Positions 42,997-54,418 of a DNA stretch of 64,000 nt are shown piece by piece. The notes below the pieces were generated by a model. It ran no database searches and was not told the DNA's origin. It was given only the letters and a program-made list of their open reading frames with translations. This DNA is from Symbiodinium sp. CCMP2592 (taxonomy: Eukaryota > Sar > Dinophyceae > Suessiales > Symbiodiniaceae). The DNA lies in assembly GCA_905221615.1 (NCBI GenBank), contig CAJNDT010000498.1, forward strand, positions 124,001-188,000, in the 5' to 3' direction. The position numbers and the translations under genes were made by a program. Positions within the stretch are counted from its first letter, which is position 1. Every line of letters begins with the position of its first letter.

Positions 42997-43150
42997 GCCG
43001 GAGATATATCAGAGTTCGACGGCCCCCGCAGCGCCGGAAGACCCAGGAAAGTCCGAAATCCTGGCCATGCCCAAAACCCACCACCACGGCAACGAGTGTG
43101 CCGAGTATACCAAGTCCGGTATTTTGGATTCGACGGTGCCTGTTTTCCAG
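42997..43150 (+). CDS. exon (APAAPEDPGKSEILAMPKTH)
   Basis: Acceptor GACCCTAG|CCGGAG. Reads EIYQSSTAPAAPEDPGKSEI, LAMPKTHHHGNECAEYTKSG and on. Pro/Ala-rich start then a His/Cys patch. MITE G copy 2 follows at 43235. Confidence 0.5.
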
Positions 43151-43234
43151 CGATGCTCGTCATCAGGATCTTCAATCCCACTTTTCGATCTGTACATCGG
43201 TCGCTTCCTTCCCGCAGCTCTCACTTTCATTCTG

Positions 43235-43348
43235 TACTTGGAGGATCATGGGACTTAGCAAGTAAGGTTATAAGTACCCTAATTGGGGTTATAAGTATAG
43301 TTACCCTAATAATAACTCTACTTACTAAGTCCCATGATCCTTTAAGTA
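43235..43348. mobile_element. MITE family G, copy 2
   Basis: 114 bp, ends TACTTGGAGGATCATGGG / CCCATGATCCTTTAAGTA; very similar to copy 1 and same orientation. Confidence 0.85.
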
Positions 43349-43631
43349 TGATTGCTTCTCTCGAACCCAGAGGCGGCTGCGGATGGAAGCAGGAATTCAA
43401 ACCGGGAGCGAAAACCTAATCAAATCTCGAAGTAGGGGCCTAAGCCCCGCAACAAGACCGCAAAAGGAGCCTTTCAACAGAAAACCTCAAGCCTAAGCTA
43501 GGATGGACAGGAGCCGGAGCCCTTCAGCACATAGCAGATGCAAGTGCAATCCGAAACCCCAAAAGCCCTACACCCTATACCCCTGAATCCCCAAACCTTA
43601 CACCCGAAACCCCCCCTAAACCCTTAAACAG

Positions 43632-43692
43632 CAGGGCATCATGGACTATCTGCACTTTCCAGAGATGGCGGAAGTCGGGGGCATGGCCCGGG
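43632..43692 (+). CDS. 20-codon exon (QGIMDYLHFPEMAEVGGMAR)
   Basis: Acceptor CTTAAACAG|CAG and GC donor CGGG|GCTGAG. C-rich tract before (43555-43630), G-rich tract after (43725-43780). Good example of the orientation pattern. Confidence 0.5.
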
Positions 43693-43984
43693 GCTGAGGC
43701 CAAAGTGGAACCGAGGGCTTTCTCCCAGTGGGTTCGGGTTTAGAGGTTTAGGCTTTAGGGTTCAGGGCTTTTGGGCTTTGGATTAGCTCGTCATGCTGTG
43801 TATGCGTGTGCATGGGTGAGCGCTGATGTGGGCAGGTGCGCAATGAAGCCGCATACATGCTCATTGAGTCATTCGCATACATATGTATGCATTAGCCGCA
43901 GCAGTGAACCAGGTGAAGACTTCATTGGTGCACTGCGGTTTCATGGGCAGATGCCGTTCGATGCAGTTCGTTGAAACCATCAAA

Positions 43985-46310
43985 TGATGGGGTCGAACTG
44001 CTAGCCCTGCCTCAGCTGATGCTGGTGATGCTCGCCACGCCGTCCCCTGCATTCGTAAATTTAACTTCGGCGAGCTGCTAGCCCTGCTGCAAATTCAAGC
44101 GACCGGAGATGGGAGAGTGAGTTTAACACGATTTCCAGCTGATGCTGATGATGCCCGTCTTGTGGTTCACTTCTAGGTAAAGCAATTTCCAACTGATGCT
44201 GATGATGCTCGCCGTGCGGGTGGCTGAATCTATTAATGATTGGGGCGAACGGCCGGACATGGGAGAATAAGTTCAAAACACTTTCCAGCCTCGCCGTGCG
44301 GATCGCTGAACTGCTATCAAACGGCTGAAGATGGTAGAGTAAGTTCAAAAGCATTTTCCAGCTGATGCTGGAGATGCCCACCTTGCGAGTCGCTGAATCC
44401 AACCCATGATTGGAACGAACTGCTAGTCGTGCTGCAAGTTCAAACGGCCAGAGATGGGAAAGGAAGCTTAAACGATTTCCAGCTGATGCTGGTGATGCAT
44501 CCGTCCAATGACTGGGCCGAACTGCAGGTCGTGCTGCAAGTTCAAACGGCCCACCATGGGAGAGTAAGTTTAAAACTGGGACGAACTGCTAGCCGTGCTG
44601 CAAGTTCAAGCGGCCGAAGCTGGGGGAAAAGTTCCAAGCACTTTCCAGCTGATGCAGGTTGATGCTCGCCGCGCGGGTCGCTTAATCCAACCAGTGATTG
44701 GGACGAACTGCCAGTCGTGCTGCCAGTTCAATCGGCCGGGGATGGGAGAGTAAGTTCAAAACACTTTTGCAGCTGATGCTGGGGATGCTCACCGTGCGGT
44801 TTGCTGAATCCGTCCAATGACTGGGACAAACTGCTAGCCCTGCTACAAGTTCAAACGGCCGAAGCTCATGCTGTAGATGCCTGCCTTGCGGGTCGTTGTG
44901 TCCGATGAAGTGGACGAACTGCTGGTCGTGCTGCAAATTCAACAGCTGGAGATGGGAGACTAAGTTTAAACGATTTCCAGCTGATGCTGGTGATGCTCGC
45001 CGTGAGGGTCGCTGAATCCGTCCAATGACTGGGGCGAACTGCAGGTCGTGCTGCTCAGCTCAGACGGTCGGGGATGGTTTTAACGATTTCCAGCTGATGC
45101 TGGTGATGCTCGCTGTGCGGGGCGTTGAGTCCGCGCAATGACTGGTACAAACTGCGAGCCGTGCTACAAGTTCAACGGTCGAAGATGGGAGAGTAAGTTC
45201 AAGGCACTTTTTGCTGATGCTGGTGATGCTCGCCGTGCGGGTCGCTGAATCCAACCAATGATTGGGACGAACTGCTAGCCGTGCTGCAAGTTCAAGCGGC
45301 GCAGATGGAGAGTAAGTTCAAAACTTTTTCCAGCTGATGCTCGCCGTGCGCGTCGCTGAATCCGTCCAAAGACTGGGACGAAATGCTAGCCGTGCTGCAA
45401 GTTCAAAATGCCGAAGATGGGAGAATAGGTTCAAAACACTTTCCAGCTGATGCTGGTGATGCCCGCCGTGCGGGTGAATGGGACGAACTGCTAGTCGTGC
45501 TGCAAATTAAACGGCCGGAGATGCCGGAGATAGGAGACCAAGTTTAAACGATTTACGGCTGATGCTGGTGATGCTCGCCGTCCGGGTGGCTGAATCCGGG
45601 ACGAACTGCAGCCATAATTTGCATTTTTCCGGCCGGAGATGGGAGACTAAGTTCTAAACGATGTCCGGCTGATGCTCATGATGCTCGCCCTCTGGGTCGC
45701 TGAATCCATACCGTGAATGGAACGAACTGCTAGATGTGATGTAAATTCAAGCGGCCGGAGATGGGAGAGTAAGCTTAAACGATTTCCAGCTGATGCTGGT
45801 GATGCTCGCCGTGCGCGTCGTTGAATCCGTCCAATGACTGAGACGAACTGCTAGATGTGATTGCAGATAAATTCAATCGGCCGGACATGGGAGAGTAAGT
45901 TTAAACGATTTACGGCTGATGCTGGTGATGCTCGCCGTCCGGGTGGCTGAATCCGGGACGAACTGCTAGCCATAATTTGCATTTTTCCGGCCGGAGATGG
46001 GAGACTAAGTAGAAACGATGTCCGGCTGATGCTCATGATGCTCGCCCTCTGGGTCGCTGAATCCGTTCCATGAGTGGGACGAACTGTCAGATGTGATGTA
46101 AAAGCAGGCGGCCGGAGATGGGAGAGTAAGTTTAAAACAAGTTCTAGCTAGTGCTGGTGATGCTCGCCGTGCGGGTCACTGAATCCGTCCAATGACTGGG
46201 ACGAGCTGCTAGATGTGATGCAAATAGATTTAATCGGCCGGAGAGGGGAGAGTACGCTCGGCAAACTATTTCCGGTCATGCTCACCGTGCGGGTCGCGGC
46301 ATGCGTGCAA
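43985..46310. repeat. about 20-copy tandem satellite, 105-125-bp unit
   Basis: Each unit has TTTCCAGCTGATGCTGGTGA then TGCTCGCCGTGCGGGTCGCTGAATCC and ACGAACTGCTAGCCGTGCTGC. Period is about 124 bp in the cleanest part (45668, 45792, 45916) and shorter elsewhere through deletions. The minus strand is intermittently open (DSATRTASITSISWKS repeats), but frames break between units. Not taken as coding. Confidence 0.9.
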
Positions 46311-46360
46311 TGATTGAGGCAACCCAGGGCTGAGCAGGCATTTATTGAGCTTTCTTTCAG

Positions 46361-46579
46361 CGTAATGGCGAGGAGGAGGAGGAGGAGGAGGACGAGACAA
46401 TTGAGAGCAGCAGGCGCAGGAGCAGCAGTAGCAGCTGCAACAACAACAGCTACGACATGAATCAATTCCTGCAGCTTCGCATTGCATCCGAGGTGCGAGC
46501 GCGCCGTGGCACTGAAAATGTCAGCCGCGAGATGCCGGTGGAGGAGGACACCCGACATGCAGACTCAAGGCACCAATGA
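46361..46579 (+). CDS. exon with acidic and Ser/Asn-rich runs
   Basis: Acceptor GCTTTCTTTCAG|CGT. Reads RNGEEEEEEEDETIESSRRR, SSSSSCNNNSYDMNQFLQLR, then IASEVRARRGTENVSREMPV and stops at 46579. Glu run comes from a GAG microsatellite. Begins 50 bp after the satellite. Confidence 0.45.
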   Translation, partial: RNGEEEEEEEDETIESSRRRSSSSSCNNNSYDMNQFLQLRIASEVRARRGTENVSREMPVEEDTRHADSRHQ

Positions 46580-46596
46580 GCTCCCTAAGCTGGTAG

Positions 46597-46686
46597 CTCC
46601 CGGAGATCAACTCCTCACTCGTCCAGCCTCGTGATGTGCAGCAGGACGGCTTGCTGCAGCTAGCCAGCGACATGCACCCCGACTGA
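46597..46686 (+). CDS. exon (INSSLVQPRDVQQDGLLQLA)
   Basis: Acceptor GCTGGTAG|CTCCCG. Reads LPEINSSLVQPRDVQQDGLL then QLASDMHPD and TGA. Unknown family. Confidence 0.4.
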   Translation, partial: LPEINSSLVQPRDVQQDGLLQLASDMHPD

Positions 46687-46700
46687 AGTTGGAGCTCCCT

Positions 46701-46766
46701 GGGGGTACCCTATTTCGGGGTCCTTATAATAAGGATCCTACCATTTAGTGTACCACGTTAGGGTGG
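46701..46766. mobile_element. partial MITE family B copy
   Basis: Matches the interior of B copies (GGTCCTTATAATAAGGATCC) without clear inverted ends. Confidence 0.5.
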
Positions 46767-46845
46767 GTGCACGTGTTCTTGACTCGACCGTACCTGCCGA
46801 GGCTTAGCCACGAGCACCGGGAGCAGATCGACAATCGCCTGCGAG
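46762..46845 (+). CDS. 28-residue exon (HVFLTRPYLPRLSHEHREQI)
   Basis: Acceptor CACGTTAG and donor CTGCGAG|GTCCTC. Reads HVFLTRPYLPRLSHEHREQI then DNRLRG. It starts in or next to the MITE B remnant. Confidence 0.45.
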
Positions 46846-47182
46846 GTCCTCCAGCGGGTGGCATAGTTTTTTAAAACAAATAGGTTTTTTAGAAAAACCT
46901 ATAAAAACAAAAAAACACGAGATGCCCCAAAGTCATCCAAAGCCCCACCCTTACCACGAGGCTTCTAGACCGTCAGGTTAGAATTTAAACTAAACGAGCC
47001 CTCGGGAGCTGTTTGCGCCAGCTGCTTCATGTTGCTATGCCCTCTGAGAATCTGAGAACCCGTACTAAGTTTAAATTCGCCAATACCAACACCCTCAATC
47101 CCTGAGCCTCTAAAGCTTTCAGTCCCAAAACCCCAAGCCCGGAACCCCAACCCCAAAGTCCTTAGCCCGGTAAGCCCCAAAG

Positions 47183-47345
47183 TCCGCACAAGGCCGCCGC
47201 TGTGAAGTCAATGGCGAGCAGCCGACCGCAGGCGCCTGGATGGCGCCCAGTGCGCGGCAGTGGCTGCAAGCCGCATCTCTGGGCTCCTCGGATGGAGCCT
47301 TTGGGAGCCTGCCGGAGTACATGATCAGAGCGTGTTGCAAGTTCG
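47183..47345 (+). CDS. exon (ARQWLQAASLGSSDGAFGSL)
   Basis: After a C-rich tract (47095-47180). Reads VNGEQPTAGAWMAPS then ARQWLQAASLGSSDGAFGSL and PEYMIRACCK. Right end not fixed. Confidence 0.45.
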
Positions 47346-47722
47346 TTTTATGCCTGAGAAGTATCTATATGGTAGTGTTGGATGGGATAGGATATAGGGT
47401 AGAGATGGCATGGTATCACATGGTCCAAAACGTTACGTATACATGTATATGTCCGTATACATATACTGTACATACATATGCTTATGGGCATTCAGAGATT
47501 CGATACGTGTTTATTTACCGCGACAGGTGGTGCATAATCCGTATATGATCCCCTTGTAAGCCCTTGTAATTACCTTTTTCTCGCTACATACAGAAGATAT
47601 ACACACATACCTATTATATATATATATATGTATATATATATACACGCATATTTACTTGTTTTTGTATTTTTCATGCAGAGTGTGTGAGAGCGAGAGAGCG
47701 AGAGAGAAATAGGACCAAATAG

Positions 47723-47812
47723 GAGCCGGCAACCCTGCAAGACCCCTTCCAACAGCGTGCCGAGCGCGTGGGAGGCTTCATCATCAGACCAATCCGAAAA
47801 CAGCCTGCTTAG
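47723..47812 (+). CDS. exon (EPATLQDPFQQRAERVGGFI)
   Basis: Acceptor ACCAAATAG|GAGCCG. Reads EPATLQDPFQQRAERVGGFI then IRPIRKQPA. Preceded by GAGA repeats. Unknown family. Confidence 0.45.
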   Translation, partial: EPATLQDPFQQRAERVGGFIIRPIRKQPA

Positions 47813-48008
47813 GGTATATCGGATCCAGTTAGTACACAAAGCCGAATGTCAGATGACTGATTCCACGTCAAGGTACGAAAAGCTTCTCTACGGAGCACTA
47901 CATATACAAAGAATTAACAAGCACCCTCCGATCAAGATGCTTTGACTACGTGGCATAGAATATCAGGCAATATCAGGTACTGGTACAGGTTGATTGAATT
48001 AGCACTGT

Positions 48009-48551
48009 TTGGTTCTTTCCATCACGAAAGTCACCCCCAAGGAGCACCATGGGAGCCGAAACAGCTTTGTTAAAGTTGCGAGTTCAGCTGATGCCCAGCC
48101 CGAGCCAGGCAACCTCCTCGCGTGTAGGTTCGTACCATGCTTGTTGCACACCTTTTGTGGGAACATGGAGAATTGGAGCGAAAGTTTGACAATCCCTCAC
48201 GAAGGTGTGAAATCCAAAAGTGCATTTCTCTGGGGCAGCTTCTTCCTGCCCTGCATCCCTGGCATCCCTTTTCTCGGCAATGAGCCCCGAAGCCGTTCGG
48301 GTCCTGGAAGGTCAGGATTTGATGTCCGACCACGACTCGCCAACTTCCAAGGCCGGGTGTCAGCCCGCTTTTGCCTGTGCATCGGGTCCGCGTTATGCCG
48401 CGACATGCTGCGAGTCTTGATGTACCGGTGCTGTGAGTTGAGATGCCAAAGCCGATTGCGAAAGGGGCGAGTGTCCAAGCAGATGTTTAGGAGTGCGACC
48501 ACAACAGCAAAAGCAGGAATCCACAAAGAAACACCAGCATCAACTGCGTAA
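48009..48551 (+). other. region with competing open frames
   Basis: A 180-codon frame (TKVTPKEHHGSRNSFVKVAS at its start) overlaps a shorter one (SLFSAMSPEAVRVLEGQDLM) on the same strand and a 130-codon one on the other. A GT donor GTAG|GTTCGT at about 48127 suggests a short exon at the start. Unresolved. Confidence 0.25.
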
Positions 48552-48711
48552 CGGGCAAGATTGAACCCCTCAACTCCCAAATCCCTCAACCCTTCAAGCC
48601 CGCCTGAACCCTGCCAACCCCCAAACCAGATATCCTACACTCTAAACTCGTCCTAAACCCTAAACCCCTAGAAACCCCTAAATCTTCCGGAAAAACTAAA
48701 CCTCGCTCCAG

Positions 48712-48818
48712 GCGAGCCTCAGTCGAACCGTTTGGCGCTCCATGGGTCAGTGGCGCTTGTCGGCTGAAGAGCCGAGGCCTGCAGTGCCTGGCGCCCTCAT
48801 CGTCACAATGAGATGAAG
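48712..48818 (+). CDS. exon (ASLSRTVWRSMGQWRLSAEE)
   Basis: Acceptor CTCGCTCCAG|GCG after a long C-rich heptamer tract (48560-48705). Reads ASLSRTVWRSMGQWRLSAEE then PRPAVPGALIVTM. Confidence 0.45.
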
Positions 48819-48996
48819 ATCGAGAGTACATGATAATAATGATAAGAAACGGAGTAGTGTGGCAATAGTAGTGATCGTAGCGGTTTATGCGGGGTGTAGA
48901 GTCCTGGGCTCAGGACCCTACTATGATGTAGGGCCTTTGTAGGGCCTTCTGGCGGTCGTGCTTTGAGGCCTTTCCAAGTTCGGGTTACCCGTCCGA

Positions 48997-49227
48997 GTGC
49001 TAGCCTCTTGCAAAGCGCTAGAATCCGTTAGAAGGACCCAAAGTCGGATGTGGACTGAGAGCGACCAACTCGCACCTGCCTATATACTCCATTTTCAAAC
49101 CACGTGCGTCAGAGTCGGGGTTCTCAGGGCTCAGGTGGTAGATGTTCAGTTGTCGGGTCCACGTGAAGCTTTGGCACTTTTCGCTCACTGCACAGCTGCC
49201 CTTTTGGAAGACTGCAATTGGCCGTGA
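48997..49227 (+). CDS. exon candidate (GPREALALFAHCTAALLEDC)
   Basis: Reads WTESDQLAPAYILHFQTTCV, RVGVLRAQVVDVQLS, then GPREALALFAHCTAALLEDC and a stop at 49227. Good protein character, no splice sites fixed. Confidence 0.4.
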   Translation: MLASCKALESVRRTQSRMWTESDQLAPAYILHFQTTCVRVGVLRAQVVDVQLSGPREALALFAHCTAALLEDCNWP

Positions 49228-49289
49228 AGTTGTCTGTTTAATTATACATCTGTCTTCGCACACTTCTATACAGCTCTGCCCGTGTAACG

Positions 49290-49440
49290 GACATGCACAC
49301 ATATATACATATATATATATATATGTATATATACACAAATTTATACACATGCGCGTGCATGTACATTGACATAGATATACAGTTGCATTCACACACATCC
49401 ATATGTGTATATATATATATACATATGTATATACATACCT
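49290..49440. repeat. (TA)n/(CA)n microsatellites
   Basis: Runs of ATATAT and ATACACA. Similar runs occur at 47617-47645, 49915-49938, 52806-52820 and 61755-61775. Confidence 0.9.
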
Positions 49441-50200
49441 TTACAGATAGATTTCATGCACACATACGTTAATGCCTACGCACTCTGATTCCGACCATCC
49501 CTGAACAGGATTTTCCTTGAGTGCCGTGCACCAAGCAAGTGTTTGGGCAAAAGCGATGCCAAGTGGGCGCATCTCGGCCCCCGGCAAGCACTTATGGAGT
49601 GCCCAAAGCCCCTTCATCGAGGAATACACCTTAAAGCATACAGCGGGCTTCTCGCTATAGTTTAAGGTGCAATCCTCATCTAAGGGGTCTTATGCTTTCT
49701 GGGCATTCAGCATGCAGGTCCGATGATGTCTGCCTTTGTTTATCGCACGAGGCAGCGGCAGCTCAGTTTGCCAATAGTGGGAGCTCAGCCTTCCGTGTTC
49801 GTGACCTCAGTAGTGCATAAGCTTGTACACTAAGTTCAGGTGCGTGCAGGCACGCAAGTACATGTGCATACACATATGGAAAAACCTAAATTACATTACG
49901 TACCCACAGACGTACATATATATATATATATATATATGTCTGTGTGCGTGTGTACACATAGCTGTGTACATTATGTAGACAGACCAAAATCATATAGCGA
50001 GAGAGAGCACCGCGGCAAAGCCGGAGGACGCGCCCTAGTGCCCTGCGAAAGAAAGAGTGATGTGGGACACCAGAGTGACACAAGCCAGCCGCAAACCATG
50101 CCCGTTCATACAGACCAAAGTCACATCTGACCAAGTAGAAACAATCGGCCCCGAAGAAAAAACTAAACTCCCTAACACTAAAGTCCTTTGCAACCCCGAG

Positions 50201-50259
50201 GCTATGAAGGCATGCTGCTGGAGACTGCTCGTGCCATCCACCGCTTTGAGCATGCGTAG
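50201..50259 (+). CDS. micro-exon (YEGMLLETARAIHRFEHA)
   Basis: Acceptor ACCCCGAG|GCTATG. Reads YEGMLLETARAIHRFEHA before a TAG. Another frame is open here too, but this one is more protein-like. Confidence 0.35.
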
Positions 50260-50369
50260 CAATATCGCACACTTTACGGCCCAAAGCGGCGAAGCATCAG
50301 CGTAGGGTACCTCTCGAATCTCTTGCGAGAGAATGCCTTTCGCCGCTGGACCTGTCCTGTGTATTTCAG

Positions 50370-50460
50370 GAGCCGATGGGCTGAAGATGGCTGACGAAGC
50401 AACGAAAGTTGTGCCTGCACGGAGACAGCGCGAGAAGCATGCCCACTCCCTGCAGACACC
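50370..50460 (+). CDS. exon candidate (ADGLKMADEATKVVPARRQR)
   Basis: Acceptor GTATTTCAG|GAGCC. Reads ADGLKMADEATKVVPARRQR then EKHAHSLQTP. No domain. Confidence 0.35.
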
Positions 50461-51321
50461 GGCTCTCTGTTGCTGCTCGGAGAGTGAATCCGGTGTTCAG
50501 CGGAGGAGTTTCAGTGAAATTGTCATGATCATGTATCACTACAGCTAGCGCTGCGGCTCCAGGTTGTCATGATCAAGACCCGAACTAACTTCGGGATGAA
50601 TTTTATCCTTGTTGTGCTGGGGGGGGGTCGCTGTTGTTCAAGATGCTGTGCTTGTCGTTTGACTCAACGTTCTATTCGCTTTGCGATGGTCTTTGTTGTT
50701 ACTGCTGTTGTTCCTGTCCCTCCGTTGTGAGTAGCAGCCTGAGCAAACTTCAGGAAAGCCCGATATCAGGCAGCATCCCGATTCTTGAGCTCGTGGCCAC
50801 CTTGAGCTTGAAGTAAGATGGCCGTAACCCAAACAGCCCTCTAGCATCCAAGCAAGAGGCCTTACCGTTTCAGGGCTTGGGGGCAGCATGACGAAGCAAC
50901 TAGTTCTCAAGGCCCCGCAGCAAGTCAGAAGAAACTTCCACGGTGAACGCACGACTACCGAGTCCTTGCAACACCGGAAAAGCCGCAGATGCAAATCCTA
51001 AGCGGGAATCCCACGCTACTAGCACCGAAATTCTGTAATTCCCAAACTCTAAACCCCCTTGGTAAGCCCCAACTATCCTAGCCTGTAAACCTGTAATAGC
51101 CTCTCAAACAAGAACAAACATGCTACACCCCCAAAGAACACTCTGAATTTGTAAGACCTCCTGATCAACAACCACCCGAGGCCCCAAATTCAAGCTTCAA
51201 AGTTGCAAAAGTCCTCAACCTCTATAACCTTTCTAGAACCCTTCTAGTAGCCACCAACCCTTATGGAACCTTTCTAGAGCCCTGAAAGTAGCCCCCATAG
51301 AACTCCCGAAACCTGGGGGAG

Positions 51322-51409
51322 GCCGTGGGCCTCTTCGGGGGCAACGCCCGGCTTTTCAGCGCCGTCCAAGCGGTCAAAGCTGCTCCCGAGCAGCCCCCAG
51401 AACGCTTCG
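51322..51409 (+). CDS. exon (AVGLFGGNARLFSAVQAVKA)
   Basis: Acceptor TGGGGGAG|GCCGTG and donor TTCG|GTACAT. Reads AVGLFGGNARLFSAVQAVKA then APEQPPERF. C-rich tract before (51040-51310), MITE G copy 3 ten bases after, then a G-rich tract. Confidence 0.5.
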
Positions 51410-51419
51410 GTACATAGTA

Positions 51420-51533
51420 TACTTAAAGGATCATGGGACTTAGTAACTGGGGTTATTATTGGGTAACTATACTTATAACCCCCAATTATGGTACTTATAA
51501 CCTTACTTACTAAGTCCCATGATCCTCCAAGTA
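51420..51533. mobile_element. MITE family G, copy 3 (inverted)
   Basis: 114 bp, ends TACTTAAAGGATCATGGG / CCCATGATCCTCCAAGTA. Interior is the reverse complement of copies 1 and 2. Confidence 0.85.
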
Positions 51534-52187
51534 GGGTTCAGATGGGGTTAGGATACCCAATGTAGTCTTTAGGCATACCTCAGGCTCGTTTAGGGTTTGT
51601 ATGGGGTTTAGGGCTGAGGGTCTGTTATCCTATGCTAGGCTATGCTTTTGAGAGGTACGAATTTGGGGTTTAGGGTTCCGTAAACCTCCTTACATAATTA
51701 CAAATGCTAGTTTGGGAATTTGGGGGGGTTCCTTCTTTTCACTATAGTACAACATATCCCCAAACCCTATTCTAAACATGAAGGCCTGTCTATTGATGCT
51801 CCACCATGCTATGCTATGCTTTTGTTACTTAATATCGTACTATACTTCACTGTACTGTAGTTTCCCATAGTATCCGTTACTGCTGTATATATTTAGGCAC
51901 TATGAGGGATAGCTGTTTCTACTTCTTCAGACCCCTGTGTTATCTGTCCCCTTAACACAATGTCTGCAATGGTCCTATAGGGGATTACAGGTTCCAAGAC
52001 GCCTTACTTGTCTTTGGGTTTTGGAGGCTTTTGCATGGTGCCTATGAGGAGTTATGGTGCACTCAATCCCCGAAGGCCCCTTTTATTGGGAATCTGCTCG
52101 CAGTGTAACATCATATCCTCCAGTTCTCGGACTTAGGCTTGATGCCAGTGTCGCGGGTATTCGTGCTAAGGCCAGACTTTATGTAAG

Positions 52188-52290
52188 GAAAGTGCCGAGG
52201 AAAGACAAGCGAAGGAAAAAGACGAGGGGGGAGAGGGAATTCTGCGAGGCTTTGACCTCCCGGCTTCTGAAGCATCCGATAGGCTAGAAA
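52188..52290 (+). CDS. exon (ESAEERQAKEKDEGGEGILR)
   Basis: Acceptor TTATGTAAG|GAAAG. Reads ESAEERQAKEKDEGGEGILR then GFDLPASEASDRLE. A basic alternative frame is open over the same bases. Confidence 0.4.
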
Positions 52291-52498
52291 CCTGGCCTCA
52301 ATAAGACTTGTGACACTTATCCTTACATCAAAGACCCTGGGCATGAAAGGCATGCCATCAAGCTTGATCCCTCTCTTGAAAGGGCACGAAATCCGCGAAG
52401 TGTGTCGATCCTTGTGCTACCAAGGTGTCCATCTGTGCCGTGAAGGTCCACCCTGGGAAGAGGCCCAAGAGTTCGTTGGGTTGTGTATGTGGCGATAG
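52291..52498 (+). CDS. exon candidate with two open frames
   Basis: Either TYPYIKDPGHERHAIKLDPS (to about 52440) or GHEIREVCRSLCYQGVHLCR (to 52498). Both are protein-like; unresolved. Confidence 0.35.
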
Positions 52499-52719
52499 GG
52501 ATAAAATTCGGAACTATCAGGGAAAACGCGGTCGTCAGCTTGGGCAATATCAGCATTTCCCCGCGCTTGAGCTTGAGACGGCTGTACTAGTAACGGCTGC
52601 AGTCTTCAATGCACCGGAGATACTCACTATCCGGTCCGGCAAGGGCGCTAAGCAAGACTGTGATGGCTTGTCGAGCCAAAAGCAGGAAGAATCCCAGTTT
52701 GTGTGTGCCCGAAACGAAG

Positions 52720-52782
52720 GCCGGACGAGCCAGAGATGCGGCTGTTGGCCAAGCTCGTCAGCTCGGAGCCTCAAGCATTAAG
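52720..52782 (+). CDS. exon (PDEPEMRLLAKLVSSEPQAL)
   Basis: Acceptor GAAACGAAG and donor TTAAG|GTATAG. Reads PDEPEMRLLAKLVSSEPQAL, helical. Unknown family. Confidence 0.5.
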
Positions 52783-53613
52783 GTATAGAAAGCTAGTAAT
52801 CGTCTATATATATATATATAAACAACCTACTATAACCCAATACGGTACCTTACCTCTACCTACACGAGCTCATATAGTGTGCACATGCTGACCATGGTGA
52901 TGATGATGAGAGATGGTATACCTGAGAACCAGATTTCGAGCCACGTCGTCTCTGGCGGCTGAGATCATGTACAAGCCGAGTGCTTCCGGTGTTGGTCCGT
53001 CAGGCTCAGGCTTCTGCATCGTGATAACAAGGATCCAGCCTAAGCATTCGCAGATGTCCATCAGCTGAGCTCTGTGCATCAAGATCTTTCTTGAAGTAGC
53101 CTAGCAAACGCACCTTTTGCACGTCAACTTGGCGCCATGGAGTGTCTAACCGCGGTGTCGCAACTATGCTCCGCCACAAAGAAGCAGACGAGGTGCATCC
53201 TTCTGGAACGTGTCTCATAGATCGCACGGCGGTTAGGGGCCGCACGGGGCCATGGTTGTGGAAATGACATGTCCATACCGTGAAGCCGCAGTCATCAAGA
53301 GTCACAGGTTCGATGTACCGGATGCTTCACATCCTTCGATGGCAGTTATAAAAAAAGTTCAGAGTAACATGCAACGACAAGAGCCTAAAGCAGGACACCC
53401 TGCGCTCTGTTCGTCAGTGAGCTTACCACTGGGATTGGCTTGTAGCTCACACTGCCAGACCTTGGCTGTTGCCGAATGCAAGCAGCAGTTCTGCCTTGTG
53501 TCGCATTGCCAGGCTCTACATCATCCGGTCGTGGCCTGAGAATTGATAAGTTGGCACATCTCCTGACACATTTGCTGAGCTTGCTACTGTTAGAGAAGGA
53601 GGCCTAGTCCATT

Positions 53614-53889
53614 TTGTGTGCTGGCCTGCGAGGCACGGTGAAACCGCTTCCTGGACTGCATTCTTATCGATTCTTCCGGGATTTCGGAACATCGTTTGGT
53701 GTTTGGACTAAACTGCGGCTTCCTTTGATCATCGACAGGATCCCTATCTACGTCTCCAGTCTGATGCCAGCACTGTTCCAGTCCGACCGATTGCCGTGGC
53801 ATTTCCACACGCGAGGTCTGGAATGCAGAGCGCCGCATTCAGGGGCAGCTACTCGGCAGGAAGGATCGCAACTAACCGTCTCTCAATGA
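53614..53889 (+). CDS. 91-codon frame (PGLHSYRFFRDFGTSFGVWT)
   Basis: Reads PGLHSYRFFRDFGTSFGVWT, KLRLPLIIDRIPIYVSSLMP, then ALFQSDRLPWHFHTRGLECR and on to a stop at 53889. Continuous and protein-like with no repeats. A neighbouring frame (53796-54131) overlaps its end. Family unknown. Confidence 0.4.
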   Translation: MCAGLRGTVKPLPGLHSYRFFRDFGTSFGVWTKLRLPLIIDRIPIYVSSLMPALFQSDRLPWHFHTRGLECRAPHSGAATRQEGSQLTVSQ

Positions 53890-54418
53890 CACGGGATGCC
53901 AGTGCTCTGTCAGACAATTTCGGGCCACGGCTGCAGGACTTTGCTGACAGCAGCACGTCACAGAAACTGAACTCAGCAAGACTGCCAGCTGCTGCACCAA
54001 CGTTACATGTTCAAAAATCCGCAAGCGCGACACATGGATCCAAACTCTGCAGCCTCTGTCGCACCACTGTCGTTCTCAATCTGACCTATCTATGCAAGCA
54101 TCTTGGGTGCAGAAAGATGATTCAGGCTTGACATCGACCTCAATGAAGTGGGCAAGGTTCAAGCCGAGGCACGCTATTGCGAGCACTGTGATGATTATTC
54201 TGATGATTTGCCACGGTCAGAGCTACCGGCAGTTTGAGATTCGTAAACATGAACCTAAACCCTAAACTCCTGCAACTGTCGTTCATTGTGGTCGTTCTTC
54301 TTTCAACGATCTTGGCATATGCAGTCACCATAACAGGTTGATGAAAGGTCGAGATCTGGGGCCCACGACTACTGAGAGCTTCTAGTTTAGAAGGAGCTCT
54401 TGCTTCCTTTGCTCGCAG

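Noticed and set aside
43985-46310. Minus-strand coding repeat (DSATRTASITSISW)
   Set aside because: The frame breaks between units through indels that are not multiples of three.
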